Source: Macrostomum hystrix
Taxonomy: Eukaryota > Platyhelminthes > Macrostomidae
NCBI GenBank assembly: GCA_950097015.1
Contig: CATNEN010000001.1
Span: forward strand, 217,501-281,500
Length of the DNA stretch: 64,000 bases
Reading direction: 5' to 3'
This document shows, in pieces, positions 9,498 to 21,907 of this stretch. The position numbers and the translations under genes are program-made. Positions within the stretch are counted from its first letter, which is position 1; each line of letters starts with the position of its first letter. Below the pieces are notes generated by a model. It did no database searches. It saw only the letters and a list, made by a program, of their open reading frames with translations, and was not told the origin of the DNA.

Positions 9498-12400
9498 TCT
9501 CGTCCGCGGACCCCGGGATTATAAGCAACTGGACTGGAAGGAGAGATAATTTTATTTTCCACCCTATACCACAAGGGGGAAATGCTTCTCCTTTCTGTCC
9601 CCCAGTTGGGGCTTGGGGTCTTTGTTCCACGAGGGAAAGAAAGCTTTCGTTGTACACTAAAAAGCTCTCTCTACAATGTACATTCCAATTCGTCCCTGTT
9701 CGTATTTCGGCCGGGGTTGTGGCCTGTAGTGGACTACAATAATTGCTGCACTGTACAGCATGTCCTAAAAACGATCTCTCCTTGTTTTTGCTAACTAGCA
9801 CTCATAATTGTCTGAGACTCTGAGAGTGAAGACCACTAATGGTGAAGGCTTGCTCAGCGTACGGATGCTCAAATCGAGCAAATGGAACTGTCGCAGGAGT
9901 CAGCTTCCATAGTTTTCCATGGAAGGACCCCGCCCTTCTGGAAAAGTGGAAGCGAGCCAACCCAAGGCAGGAGTCTGAGCCAACAAAAAACTCAAGGAAT
10001 TGCTCTAGACATTTTCATCCGGAAGACTTCGTTGAAAGTTCCATCGATACAAACGTCGCACGTAAGAAGAGCAAGGAGCAACTACTAAGACGCCTTTTGA
10101 AACAAGAGGCTGTGCCGTCCATCTTTCCCAACGCTCCATCCTACCTGTCCTCTGAAAAAAAGCCGCAGAGATCAACAGCGGCGACTTCTTCTGAACGTCT
10201 GGAGCGGGAACTCAGTGCCCTGCAAAGCAGCATCGACACCTTTCAGGAAGCCGACTCAATTGCTGATTGCAGCCTACACGACGTGCGCTCCAGACTTGAT
10301 CAGGAGGAGGAGTAAGCCAGCAGGTATTCAAATCTCTCTGTGTGACGGCAAGCTGTGCATTTACATGCTTGAGATGGAGCCCCATTTTCATGTTGCGTGC
10401 TATATTTGCTTGGCTGAAGACCTCACCGTCACATGTGGATTCCGTGGATTGCCTCTGAAGATGAATAGGTTTGTCGATCTGTTGACTAATGGCAAGGTCT
10501 CGACCCTTAGCCAGCTTGTTAACATCATGTCAAGAATCAAGATTTTGAAGGAGGATACGGCCGAGTCTGACGATAAAGTTTCGCATCTGCTGGATATGGC
10601 TGAAGACCTGTTAGAAGAGGTGGAAGAGCTGGCAGATAACTGAACGGTGAGCTTTGCTTTGGAGCAATTGAAGCTGAGTAGAAAGCCAGCATCTGCTCGC
10701 AGGTACTCGCAGGAGCTTCTCGTTTTTGCGTATTTAATTTACTCAATCAGTGCCGCTGCATACAAGACCATGCTGGAGCAGGAAGCACTTTGTCTGCCAT
10801 CTGATCGCACTTTGAGGTCCATCACAGCTAGAGTTGGTTCTAAGGTAGGTCTGGATAACGAAGGCTATCTTAAACTTCGTGCATCTAAGCTTGAACAAGT
10901 TGAGAAAGTTGTCGTCCTTGCGATTGATGAGATCTACATTGCCAATCGGGTTGAGTACAACAATGGTCAGTTGAATGGACTGGATGCAGATGGAGCTACA
11001 GCAAAGACACTCTGCTCTGCTGCTTCATGATCCGCTCTGTAGCGAGTCAATACAAGGACATGATTGCGATGCATGCCGTTGCAACATTGACTGCGAAGAA
11101 ACTTACAGAATGGTTTCACCAGGCGATGAGTGTCTTAAGAAAGTTTAATTTCACTGTTTGTGCAGTGTGCGTTGATAATGCCGCAGTGAACCGCAAGTTT
11201 GTCAGAGGCCTGTGCGGCAACAACTTCAACCTTTGCTTCATGGATGAATTAACTGGACAGCCTGTTTTTGTGCTGTTCGATCCAGTGCACAATTTGAAGA
11301 ACATCTAAAATAAGTTTCAAATCCGAGGAGAATTTCGGTTTCCTGCCTTTCCAATTCGGCCACAAGTGTCTGAGGCTCACTTTGGACACATTGTTCGGCT
11401 CTACGAGCTGGAAGCAACCAAGCCATTGAAGCTAGCGCACAAGCTCAGCCCTGCCGTGCTTAATCCAAAGAGCATTGAGAAAACTTCGGTGAAGCTGGCA
11501 GCGGAGCAGGCCACTGCAGATTTCACCAGCCTTGGCATATCAGCCTTGGCATATCAGTTGGCAGCCTTTAGCCTTGGTGCTGAAGCTCTGGCATATTTTG
11601 AACGTCAGGACTCCATTCAAAGGGAAAGCGAAACGCGACATCAGCCAGGATCCTGTGCGCTCTTCGCTTGACTGGAAGCTGCAATTTCTTCTGGAGTTTG
11701 CCGAATTTCTAGAGGTAAGGCTTTTCATTGCATTTTTTATGTTGACTCAAAGGCCGCAGTACTCAATAATATTTATAAGTCTATGTTACATATTGCAGAG
11801 CTGGGAGAAGTCTGGGTATCCTGGCTTGTCTAAAGAAACGTTCCTTGCTTGTCGAGTGACTTGTCGTGCTCTGGCCGCCTGCGCAGCTCATCTTCTGGAT
11901 CATGAAGGATTTTCATTTGTTCTCCTTGGAGCACTGCAGTCTGACTGCATCGAAAGTCGATTTGGATGGCTGCGTCAGATGTCAGGAACCAATTTTTACA
12001 TTTCTGCTCGTCAGGTCAAGGAGAACAGCAGGAAGATCGCCGCTGTAAATCTGCTGAAATATTCTAAATTCTCACTTAAGGAGATTGACGCTGCAATCGA
12101 TAAGCCTGACGACAGCAGCAGCTCTGTTCAGGAGTGTGTCAACAACTTGGCCGTAAAGCTAGACATGGATTGCGAGCCAGCTCCTGCTGATCAGACGGTA
12201 ATTTATTGCGTCATTGCCGCTGTTGCCCGAACTCTGGTGAAAAACCGAAGGTGTGATTCGTGCAGAGAACTGCTGTTGGAGGAAGATGCTGCCGCGCAGT
12301 TAGATGTTGACTGGGTTCCAGCACAGGCCTCCTCCTTCATTGACCAGATCAACCGAGGTGGTCTTTGCCAGCCAACTGAGTTTGCTTTTGCTTTGGGCAC

Positions 12401-12966
12401 TCATTGCTGGAAAATTTTCGAAGAGATTCGGCGAAAGGAGACATTGAAGAAGGAGTTCATGTGGCGCTCAGCAGCAGCAGCTGGTATTTTGTGGACTCGT
12501 GGACGAAATGACCGACGACGCACTTTTTCTAGAATCATTCACCCACCTCACAACATGCACCCAAGGACATGATGTGAAGACAGAATTGTCTAAAGCGTTC
12601 TTCAACTGCATGATGAAGAACCTGGCTAAGGAAGTTTCTGGCGATTCGGAGCGCGGAAGGAAGCGGAAGATTGCGAAGCTCTCCAGTCAGTCAGCCGATT
12701 CCTACTAATAATTAACTGCGGATTCGCCTCGGTTTCAGATTAAGTGGCTTGTCAGAAATGTTTTGTTTTTTTCACTGTTGCAAAGTGTTTTTTGCAGTTG
12801 TGCACGTGTCTATTTATCTATTTATGTGATTTGTGTTCATGTGTTTGTGAGCAATTCATGCCCCTCTGCAGAAAAGCTGTGTAGGAAACTAATGCCCCCT
12901 TGTGGTATAGGTTATTTTTAGCCTTCCAGTCCAGTTGCTTATAATCCCGGGGTCCGCGTCTCGTCC
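9498..12966 (+). mobile_element. P element with 8-bp target duplication, copy 1
   Basis: The element runs 9506-12958 (about 3.45 kb). Terminal inverted repeats of about 36 bp start GCGGACCCCGGGATTATAAG (9506-9541) and are mirrored at 12922-12958. A second inverted block (CCTATACCACAAGGGGG) lies at 9563-9579 and 12895-12911. Both ends are flanked by TCTCGTCC (9498-9505 and 12959-12966). An 8-bp duplication, about 31-bp ends and internal inverted repeats are hallmarks of the P superfamily. It carries a THAP-type transposase gene with several frame breaks. Confidence 0.92.
9839..12708 (+). pseudogene. P-element (THAP9-like) transposase, interrupted
   Basis: The first frame (9839-10315) starts with a C2CH THAP zinc finger (MVKACSAYGCSNR..FHSFPW..CSRHFHPEDF), which binds DNA at the element ends. 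A helical region and the RNase-H-like catalytic core follow in pieces: VLAIDEIYIANRVEYNNGQL (first Asp), VCVDNAAVNRKFVRGL (second Asp), FDPVHNLKNI, and DCIESRFGWLRQMSGTNFY, the acidic C-terminal motif. Frame changes near 10300, 11025, 11310 and 12495 and an in-frame TGA at 10641 separate these. One convincing intron exists (11715-11798). Introns could explain some breaks but not all, so the protein is probably dead. The unit-2 copy has the same breaks. Confidence 0.85.
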
Positions 12967-13425
12967 CTACCCTTCAAACCTCCCCTGATTTGGTCTGCTC
13001 TGTGCGTGTGCGGGTCTGGGGTGAGAGGTACTCCGGCTGCCGCCCCTTTTCCCGCTTGGCTTGCTGCTGTGTGTGAGGTGCCTGTGTCCAGGGGTCCAGA
13101 TGGCGCGATGGGCGACTCCCGCCTATAGTTCGCCGGCCTGGGGGCATGCCGTTCCTGCGCTTGGGCGTCAAGTGCCCCAGGCCCCCCTGCAATTAAGAAA
13201 GGGCGAGCGCAAAAGCTGGGGCTGAGGTCCTATCTGTGCCGGATGTACCATAAACTATGGGGGCAGCAGCATTGAGTGCATTGAGTTTGCTGAACTGAAA
13301 TGTCTGTGGCAGTTTTACCTATACCAAGTTTATTAGATCTAGCTGCTATTTCGTTTTTCTAAGCCTTGTTGGCCAAACTTTTACCATCCTCAGTCAATCT
13401 TTGCGAAATTTAATCTCTAACAAAA
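12967..13425. other. GC-rich right flank of P element and CAP promoter region
   Basis: 12967-13200 is GC-rich without a credible frame. 13200-13425 precedes the CAP gene and should hold its promoter and 5' UTR; no clear TATA box is seen. Confidence 0.4.
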
Positions 13426-15079
13426 ATGGATAACTTCTACACCTCTTCAAAAGCAGCTTTGTTAATTAAACTGCTTATTCTAGTCGCTAGTAGCCAAATA
13501 TTGGATGCTGCCGACTTCACCCAAGCCGAAAAAGATGAATTCGTCAAAGTTCACAACGACTACAGAATATCGGCTGAGCCCAAACCGTTCGTACCTTTGA
13601 AAACTGTGGTAAGCTCAATTTTAAATGTGTGACTCGTGACAGAAAAATAGCGATTGTTACTGTTACTGTATATTTCGGGGACCGTTGCTCAAGCCCAAAA
13701 TCCAAGGTGGCGCTCCCAAATCGAAGGTCGTTCCGCCCCTCAAATACCAGGTGGCGCCGCCCGCACATCCAAGGTGGTTCCGCCCCTCAAATACCAGGTG
13801 GCGCTCCCAAATCCAAGGTGGTTCCGCCCCTCAAATACCAGGTGGCGCCCCCCCGCACATCCAAGGTGGTTCCGCCCCTCAAATACCAGGTGACGCCCCC
13901 CGCAAATCCAAGGTGGTTCCGCCCCTCAAATACAAGGTGACGCCCCCAAATCCAAGGTGGTTCCGCCATTTAAATTCAAGGTGGCGACGCCCCCAATCCA
14001 AGGTGGTATCACCTCCCCAACTCTACGCTATATAATTACCTTCCCACCTCCACCGCTCCGCCCCGTAAAGCAGGTATAGATAAAAGTAACAATAATTGCC
14101 ATAACGTTCCTTTCAGACATGGAGTGCAGCAATGGAGGAAGCCGCAAAAAAATCTTCAAGGAATCATGGCGGCTGTAAGTATGAGCATAGTAAGTTCAGT
14201 CCAGGCGAAAATCTCTTCTATACAACGTATAGCACATTTACTCCAACTGAGATTGTGAAAGATTGGCACGACGAGAAATATGATTACGATCACAAGGAGA
14301 AAAAGTGTCTGGGCGTGTGCAACCATTATCTTTTGTTGATGCAACGCGGTTTGACTGAAATCGGCTGCACGCATTGCGTTGATCGAACGTATCGTAATAC
14401 ATTTGGCCAAACTCAACGTACTATCGTCTATTGCGCCTACAATACGAGAAACACGAACGAGTGCGTTACTCAATACTTATTTTTACATTTGCACTAATTT
14501 CAGTAAGGAAGGAAGGAAGGAAGGAAGGAAGGAAGGAAGGAAGGAAGGAAGGAAGGAAGGAAGGAAGGAAGGAAGGAAGGAAGGAAGGTAGGAAGGAAGG
14601 AAGGAAGGAAGGAAGGAAGGAAGGAAGGAAGGAAGGAAGGAAGGAAGGAAGGAAGGAAGGAAGGAAGGAAGGAAGGAAGGAAGGTAGGAAGGAAGGAAGG
14701 AAGGAAGGAAGGAAGGAAGGAAGGGAGGAAGGAAGGAAGGAAGGAAGGAAGGAAGGAAGGAAGGAAGGAAGGAAGGAAGGAAGGAAGGAAGGAAGGAAGG
14801 AAGGAAGGAAAAAGGAAGGAAGGAAGGAAGTAAGGAAGGAAGGAAGGAAGGTAGGAAAGGATAATTTGATTTCTATTAATTTGTTTTAGACCATATGACT
14901 ACGATCCAGATGCCCCATGTCCATCGTGCAAAGCCGGGAGTGGTACGAGGAAGGAATGGAAGTGGTACATCTTACTTTTTATCGTGTCAATTATTTTAGT
15001 AGTTCTTGCTATTTTAGCGTTTTTATTTTATCGAAATGAGATAACAAATATGCTCAAACGAACCTTTCCTTCAAAATGA
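13426..15079 (+). CDS. CAP/SCP-domain protein with C-terminal membrane anchor (GLIPR1-like), copy 2
   Basis: Three exons with consensus splice sites: 13426-13608, 14117-14460 and 14890-15079, 238 residues. Exon 1 gives a hydrophobic signal peptide (KAALLIKLLILVASSQILDA) and the start of the CAP domain (EKDEFVKVHNDYR). Exon 2 gives TWSAAMEEAA, a GENL motif, VKDWHDEKYDYDHKE, CNHYLLLMQRGLTEIGC and VYCAYN, the CAP signature blocks. The usual GHYTQ-type His is present as CNHY. Exon 3 adds CPSCK and a single transmembrane helix with basic tail, as in GLIPR1. It is probably a secreted or surface protein; CAP proteins serve in sterol binding, immunity and reproduction. Intron 1 is a CCAAGGTGG minisatellite, intron 2 pure GGAA repeat. 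Exon 3 belongs to unit 2, so the duplication junction falls within the gene. Confidence 0.85.
13685..14020 (+). repeat. Minisatellite with CCAAGGTGG half-units in CAP intron 1
   Basis: Alternating half-units AAATCCAAGGTGGTTCCGCC and CCTCAAATACCAGGTGGCG, about 43 bp per pair, nearly filling intron 1. Every half-unit carries a GGTGG or GGTGAC core. Same in unit 2 (27224-27559). Confidence 0.9.
14503..14862 (+). repeat. GGAA microsatellite filling CAP intron 2
   Basis: About 90 tandem GGAA units with rare GGTA, GGGA and GTAA variants, starting 42 bp after the exon 2 donor and ending just before the exon 3 acceptor. The open frames of Lys-Glu-Gly-Arg are repeat translation. Confidence 0.95.
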
Positions 15080-16039
15080 GACGTGACAAAGCAAGCTGTG
15101 AGCCGCAGCACACGAACTTTTAACAGTCAAATTGTATATTTTTTCTGCGAAAATATTTCCCACTTTCTCACTTTCTAAGAAATCGATATTCACTACTTCT
15201 TCTACAAGTATACTACTTATACCTATATGGCTACAATATTTTTAGTTATACGCTGGTAGCAAACAACAATCAATTTTTTTAAATTAGTAACACATTTATG
15301 AATGAAATTGTTTTCTAATAATTTTCTCCGCTGTCATAAGATAATTGCTTAGTTTTTAATTTCAACACTTTAATTTGAAACCATTTTTAACGCTGCATTA
15401 ATTCCTACTAATTCCTTAAATAGCAACTCACAATTCACAACAGAGTGAAAACCACACTTACAATTCGCGCTTAAGGCTTTCTACGAAAGTGTTTCAATGC
15501 TGCTTTTTATTCAACAGTTTATTTACGGTCACCTTTTGTTTCATTTAAGATCGAGTTATTCTCAACAATTGCTTTAAAAAAGTACGTTTCAGCTTCTAGG
15601 GCGACATCCTGTAATATATTCTCTTACTTTTTATATTCGTCGTAAAACCCTACAAGAACCTTCAGGCAACGAAGCATACATTTTGATTTCAAATAGTAAT
15701 GCTTATCCAATAGAACATTATAAGTATTAGAGTGACGAAAAAGCTAATAATGTCAGCTAATAAAACAAATATATTTAAGGTACAGAAATGTTTCCTAAAT
15801 ATATCAAATTAATATTAACGTTGTCCTTGTTATTTATTATAATTAATCTAAAAATTCCATCTCGTATTTACAGTTATGGAAGTTACGAAAATTATCGATC
15901 AATATATAACTGTGACTTCAACTATATTACCAGTGTCCTCTCTCTGCTTAGATGATTCTCTTGGTTAACTTTTTAAATCGAGAAAGCATCTTTGCTATAA
16001 TCGTAGTTGAAACATTTCATCCCGATCACAATGGACTAA
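15080..16039. other. Spacer, second copy of 632-1592
   Basis: Same AT-rich sequence as 632-1592 with scattered substitutions and one-base indels. No gene seen. Confidence 0.6.
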
Positions 16040-16230
16040 TTGATCGGTTCAAAGCTAGCAGTTGCTGTCAGGCCACAGCTGTTGAACGCTGACCCGACCG
16101 TGGCCCAAATTGTTACCGGACGAGCCGATGCAGCTGCTGCCGCCACTGTGCGTGTACTTGACCCCGGCGCCACCGCCGAATCCGCCGCAGCCCAGCGCGT
16201 CGCCACCGGCCCGACCGCGTTAACCGCTCT
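16040..16230 (-). pseudogene. Glycine-rich-domain exon, unit 2, truncated
   Basis: Counterpart of 1593-2015. It keeps the 3' part on the minus strand (KYTHSGGSSCIGSSGNN..), here in one frame because a 23-bp stretch of copy 1 is absent. The 5' part is lost with the roughly 800-bp deletion that joins it to sequence like 2596. Confidence 0.5.
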
Positions 16231-16489
16231 GCGTTGTTTTATCGAATAAAGTGGAAAATTTGAGAAATAAATGCTGGTTGGTTGAATATTTTAAGAGACA
16301 CAGAAAAAAAGAAAGCTGTGGGTATTCTCAAAGACATGACAAAGGGTCATTCTAGTGTCCCTTTGTTAACCCGTGCTTTGTCCCTTTGCAATTCAGACGC
16401 CTTGCTGATCTCCCATACTGGCATACGGTACGCGGAGGCCAAAAGGCCTTTCGAGTTATCTTGCTTGCTGTTTAGCCTTTGTCAGTTGT

Positions 16490-16675
16490 TTTGATACGCG
16501 GCGCTGATTGGCTGGGCCGCCCTGCCTGGCCGCCCTTCCCCCAGCTGCGCCGTGATTGGTCAGTGGGTTGCTGGGTTGAGGTGGTGGGGCGGGGGGTTTG
16601 GGCGCCATCCCCGCCCCCTGATAAGCCGGCTCTTATATTATAAATAATAAATGCGCGGCTCTCGGGGGGGGTTGC
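16490..16675 (+). promoter_or_regulatory. Core-promoter-like cluster, unit 2
   Basis: Same CCAAT, GC-box and TATA-like order as 2830-3035, with one or two extra G residues after the TATA-like stretch. Confidence 0.4.
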
Positions 16676-16687
16676 TGGTCATTTACT

Positions 16688-16963
16688 TTACTTTAAATTT
16701 TTGCAATCGAATCGAGTTTTTTTATTCATAAACTGCTTCCTACAGACGCTGACATTCTGCATCAGTCTGGCGGCTGAGCATGCTGTGAGCTGACATCTGA
16801 TCATACACTCGGCCTCAGTCAGAACATTCGTCAGGCTGATCAACTCTCGCTGCTCGACTAGTTGTCTAGAACAATGTCTGTGGTATATTCTTTGTCGAAA
16901 CTGGCAGACATGACCAGTCCATGGACAGCTGGAGAAACGGATGCCAATAGTAGACATGTCCAA
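16688..16963 (-). pseudogene. PAN-like exon, unit 2, cut by 175-bp deletion
   Basis: Matches 3086-3502 up to SVC, then runs into former flank. The join at 16740/16741 removes the equivalent of 3105-3279. The conserved KLDDFE block is lost. Confidence 0.6.
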
Positions 16964-17445
16964 TCGGATTATTTAAAAGTGCACAAATTTTCTGCTTGCC
17001 TAAAAATAGCAGAGTAAAACCGAAATACAATTGCTGCTGGAGCCCAAGTTTTTTTTGTAAATTTCTTCTGCCTAATAAAAAATTCCCTATAACAGAATAG
17101 TTGGGGCAGACAAGTGTAGCCTTGAATTGAATTGAATCTGACTGGTTGCTTTAGGAGTTGCTGGGAACAAAATTACAGACGAAAATGGCCCCACTACTGT
17201 TTCTGCAATGGCCTTGAGACAGCCTAACATGTCAATAAGTTTCACTTGTCAATATTCTGTCTCTCCTTTATTTCTGACCTCATTCATCATTCTCAGTAAG
17301 ATGCTGACAGTTGCGATCGACATGCTGATGAAATTGAACCACTTGGCAAAGCTGTACTCAGGTGCAGCGCTGATTAGTGTATCGGGGTTGCAATTGAAAT
17401 AATTATCGCACATGCGATAATTTCGACCTTATGTCAGAACTAGGA

Positions 17446-17952
17446 TCAGGATGACGAGGAGGAAGAGGAGGAGGAAGAAGATGAGGAGGAAGAAAAAGAA
17501 GAAGAGGAAGAAGAGGAGGTGGAAGTAGAGGAAGAAAAGGAAGAGGAGGAAGAAGAGGAGGTGGAAGTAGAGGAAGAAAAGCAAGAGGAGGAAGAAGAGG
17601 AGGTGGAAGTAGAGGAAGAAAAGGAAGAGGAGGAAGAAGAGGAGGTGGAAGTAGAGGAAGAAAAGGAAGAAGAGGAAGAAGAGGAGGTGGAAGTAGAGGA
17701 AGAAAAGGAAGAAGAGGAAGAAGAGGAGGTGGAAGAAGATGAGGAGGAAGAAAAAGAAGAAGAGGAAGAAGAGGAGGTGGAAGTAGAGGAAGAAAAGCAA
17801 GAGGAGGAAGAAGAGGAGGTGGAAGTAGAGGAAGAAAAGGAAGAAAAGGAAGAAGAGGAAAAAGAGGAAGAAGAGGAAGACAAAGAAGAAAAGGAAGAAG
17901 AGGAAGAAGAGGAAGAAGAGAAGGTGGAAGTAGAGGAAGACAAAGAAGAAGA
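17446..17952 (+). repeat. Purine-strand minisatellite, unit 2
   Basis: As at 3985-4575 but 84 bp (two 42-bp repeats) shorter. Confidence 0.85.
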
Positions 17953-18396
17953 TATGGAGCTTTTAAACCGCCTAGTGCCTGCCATCTGAGACTGAAATTG
18001 CTGGTTTTGCTAATCCATAACGATGCAGGTTATTGATCAGGTCAAACCACTAAAAAGTGCAATCTTCAATCTATTCAATGAAGAGAGCAGGTTTTACTTA
18101 TAAACCTTTCAAATAATTACCACAAGAATACTCCACAAACACTCCTGCTGTTTAGGCATACCTGTTTTACTTTTCTGCAAAAAAGAGAACAATGCAACTT
18201 TCACACACAGAATACTCAAGTTTCGCAAAACACAAAGATATGAACCTAAGACTTGTTAATGAATAACATCTTTGTTCTCAGAAGGACCTTCTTAATTTAT
18301 GAGTGGTTGTTAACACACTGTCTATATATAAGTTCTCGCATGCACTGTGCTATGCATGGACAAATATCTTTGCAAATTGATATTCTAAGCCATCAA

Positions 18397-19906
18397 ATGA
18401 TTCTGCTATTAATCTGCCTGTTCACATCCGCAGCTGCATCTGCAGCGGGTTGTCCGCATGGTCGAGGGTTCACCCTAGACAACACCGCTACGTGGTCGGT
18501 GCCGGAGCATTTTCGATCCGCAATGGGCATCCGGGATCAGCTGCAATGCGCCCTGCGGTGTCGCAGTGTGCCCGAAGCCTGCTTCGGCTTCTACTGGCTG
18601 ACGAGAGCAGCCGAGTGTCGACTGTTCAACGCCACCTCCTGGACTAGAAGATCGCGATGGATTGCTAGCCCCGAGCTAACCGACATTTTCACTGTGGCCA
18701 TGGTTGGTAAGGTGTCCATTGTGCCATCTAGGGGAGAGGGATGAAGTCCCGAGTTCGTATCCGCGTCGAGGCAAACCGCTTGGAGATAAGATTTAGTCAC
18801 GGCATTATATATGCGCCAGAGAGGGATGCGACACGGGAGAGATGAGACACGGGAGAGATGAGACAGGGGAGAGATGAGAGACGGGAGAGATAAGACAGGG
18901 GAGAGATGAGACAGGGGAGAGATGAGACAGGGGAGAGATGAGACAGGGGAGAGATGAGACACGGGAGAGATGAGACAGGGGAGAGATGAGACAGGGGAGA
19001 GATTAGACAGGGGAGAGATGAGACACGGGAGAGATGAGACACGGGAGAGATGAGACAGGGGAGAGATGAGACAGGGGAGAGATGAGACAGGGGAGAGATG
19101 AGACACGGGAGAGATGAGACACGGGAGAGATGAGACAGGGGAGAGACGAGACACGGGAGAGATGAGACACGGGAGAGATGAGACAGGGGAGAGACGAGAC
19201 ACGGGAGAGATGAGACAGGGGAGAGATGAGACACGGGAGAGATGAGACACGGGAGAGATGAGACAGGGGAGAGATGAGACACGGGAGAGATGAGACACGG
19301 GAGAGATGAGACACGGGAGAGATGAGACACGGGAGAGATGAGACACGGGAGAGATGAGACACGGGAGAGATGAGACAGGGGAGAGACGAGAGAATTCTAC
19401 AGACCTAGGCTTCACCCAAATTAAGTTAGAGGGCGAGGAAAATTGGGAGTTTATTAAAAACATCTAAAAGCAGACTCCACCGCAAACTTCCAGAGTCCTC
19501 TCTGCGCATCAGCGGTTGCAGTCAGAGCTCAACACTCAATGTCGCGTACTGCAACTTGGCACTAGATGGCAATACAACTCAGAATTACTTTGCCGGTTCT
19601 TGCACGCACACTGAAGGCACCAGGCCGCACGATTGGTGGCAGGTGCACCTGGCCCAGGTGTCTGTAATCTCATCCGTAACCATCTACAATAGGCGGGACT
19701 GCTGCTCTAATCGACTGAACAATTTCACCGTGCTAGTCGACGGCCTGGAGTGCGCTAGGTACGAGAGCAGTGTGACCTTTTCGATGAAGACTCTCAACTG
19801 CGCAGCCTTTGGCAGTCGGCTGCAGATTGTCAGCGGACTACTGGAAGTGTTTAGCCTGTGCGAAGTGCAGCTAGTTGGTGCTTCGCTGGGTCTGCTGAAT
19901 GTCTAG
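18397..19906 (+). CDS. Secreted PAN-like plus F-type lectin protein, copy 2
   Basis: Exons 18397-18706 and 19494-19906. The predicted 240-residue protein is identical to copy 1 as far as I can read: signal peptide, six-Cys PAN-like module, F-type lectin module with GSCTHTE and NRRDCC. Only the intron minisatellite differs (48 bp longer), which agrees with a recent duplication of the whole block. Confidence 0.75.
18817..19395 (+). repeat. Minisatellite GAGAGATGAGACA(G/C)GG, unit 2
   Basis: Same 16-bp repeat as 5440-5970, with three extra CACGGG-type units clustered at its right end (about 19285-19370). Confidence 0.95.
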
Positions 19907-20024
19907 CAATAGAATTCGTTGCAAATAATCTGCTTCGAGAGCTGCAGCAAATCTAACAAGAGCATGTCTATAATACTCAACCCAACAGTCCCATCAGTTA
20001 TCTAACTCATCTCTACGCTGTCAC

Positions 20025-20635
20025 ATATCTTCCCTGTCTCCTCTCTCTTGCCTTATCTCTCCTTTCTCACCTCTCCTGTCTCATCTGACCTGTCTTATCT
20101 CTCTTCTGCCTTATCTCTCTCCTGTCTCACTTTACCTGTATTATCTCTCTCCTGTCTCACCTTTCCTGTCTTATCTCTCTCCTGTCTTATCTCACTCCAG
20201 TCTCACCTCTCCTGTCTTATCTCTCTCCAGTCTTATCTCTCTCCTGTCTTATCTCTCTTCTGTCTCACCTCACCTGTCTTATCTCTCTCCTGTCTTATCT
20301 CTCTCCTGTCTTATCTCTATCCTGTTTTATCTCTCTCCTGTCTCACCTCTCCTGTCTTATCTCTCTCCAGTCTCATCTCTCTCCTGTCTCATCTCACCTG
20401 TCTTATCTCTCTCCTGTCTCACCTTTCCTGTCTTATCTCTCTCCTGTCTCACCTCACCTGTCTTATCTCTCTCCTGTCTTATCTCTCTTCTGTCTTATCT
20501 CACTCCAGTCTCACCTTACCTGTTTTATCTCTCTCCTGTCTTATCTCTCTTCTGTCTTATCTCTCTTCTGTCTTATCTCTCTCCTGTTTTATCTCTCTCC
20601 TGTCTCACCTTTTCTGTCTTATCTCTCCTGTCCTC
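20025..20635 (+). repeat. Pyrimidine-rich minisatellite, unit 2
   Basis: Copy of 6600-7210 with no visible length change. Confidence 0.9.
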
Positions 20636-21584
20636 GACACGATCGCAGTCCGATTCCCAGCCCAAGCAATTTGTCTGCTTGAGCAAGACACAGCCAGATT
20701 GAGCAAGGTTAAAACAAAAAAGCAGTTCTTTTGGAAAACAAAATACAAAGAATTTTAACAGAAGTTCGTGAATTATGAAAAAAGCAACAATACTAAATTA
20801 GTGTTGCGCAAGTTTACTATTTTTTATCTCAGTTTTAACAATATGGAATCACCAGTTTATCACTGACAAAACGTATGCACTCGCAGCGCTTACTACAAGC
20901 AAAACAACAAAAAATGTAATCAATTGGAATAGAATTTTATTAGAACTAGAAATTGAATGCACACACTGATAACTCCATTGAAGTTGTGTACACAAAATTA
21001 ATGGTCAGAGAGAAAACTAATGAAAGAATTAATTTTAGGATGCTTAACAAGTAGCCACTTAATGAGTTCATATTTTCGGTTCAGATTCAGATATCAAGCA
21101 ATCAAAAAGTGGTTAAGATTAAAAAAGAAAACATAAAACAATGGTCCACAGGAAAAAAAACTAGGAAATCCACGGCTGAACTGATTGACAATATTTAAAC
21201 TTTTATTCATTGAAAGTCCCGGAGTTATTGCTTGGGGACATGTGAAATTTAGAATGAAGTTGAGATTGTACAACTGCCTGACGATGAGAAAGTCAAGGCA
21301 GGTGTACACACCTGCGTGATTTGTGTGCTCAGGAGTCGACGGAATGAGCAAGCTGCCAGAGAGATGGCTCAAATGTGTGCAACTTGGGGGTGACTATGTT
21401 GACAATTAGCTGTTCTTTGTTTTTTTCTTTGATATTTTTTTTGCAGTTGCCAGCGAATTTTTTACACAACCCTCGAAAGAAAATAAAAATTTTCCGCGTT
21501 TTATGCAGAAAATCCTACCTTGATGATAATTCTACCTAATAGTTTCTAGGAAAGTTAGGTTTGTTTCTAGGAAACGCGTTTGCC

Positions 21585-21880
21585 ATGACTCCGGCGCCGC
21601 AGCCGCCGTGGCACTTGTTGGCCTCCCTGTTTTCATCAGCTTCGGCTCATTGAATCCCGGCTGCCCGTTGACGCCGCCGAATCCGTTGATTAAATAGCCG
21701 TACGATACCGGCGTGACACACTGTCACCGCCGCGTGTTGAAGTCGAGGCCCAGCCTCCTACGACCAGCCGTCAGGTTGAACAAACCGGAAATTACGGCGC
21801 CCAAACCGCCAGAGTTTACGGTCCAAGAGCCACCGCAAGCTCCGGAGACCTCAATCTGCTAGCAGCTGGTGGCATTGATC
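21585..21880 (-). pseudogene. Glycine-rich-domain exons, unit 2 (broken)
   Basis: Copy of 8150-8437 with a short insertion (ACACTGTC near 21718) that again alters the frame. Confidence 0.4.
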
Positions 21881-21907
21881 CTAGCAAACTGAATTGATCC
21901 GTTGCAG

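Noticed and set aside
14379-14889. Lys-Glu-Gly-Arg repeat protein
   Set aside because: Read-through of the CAP exon 2 frame into the GGAA intron; splice sites and exon 3 show it is intronic.
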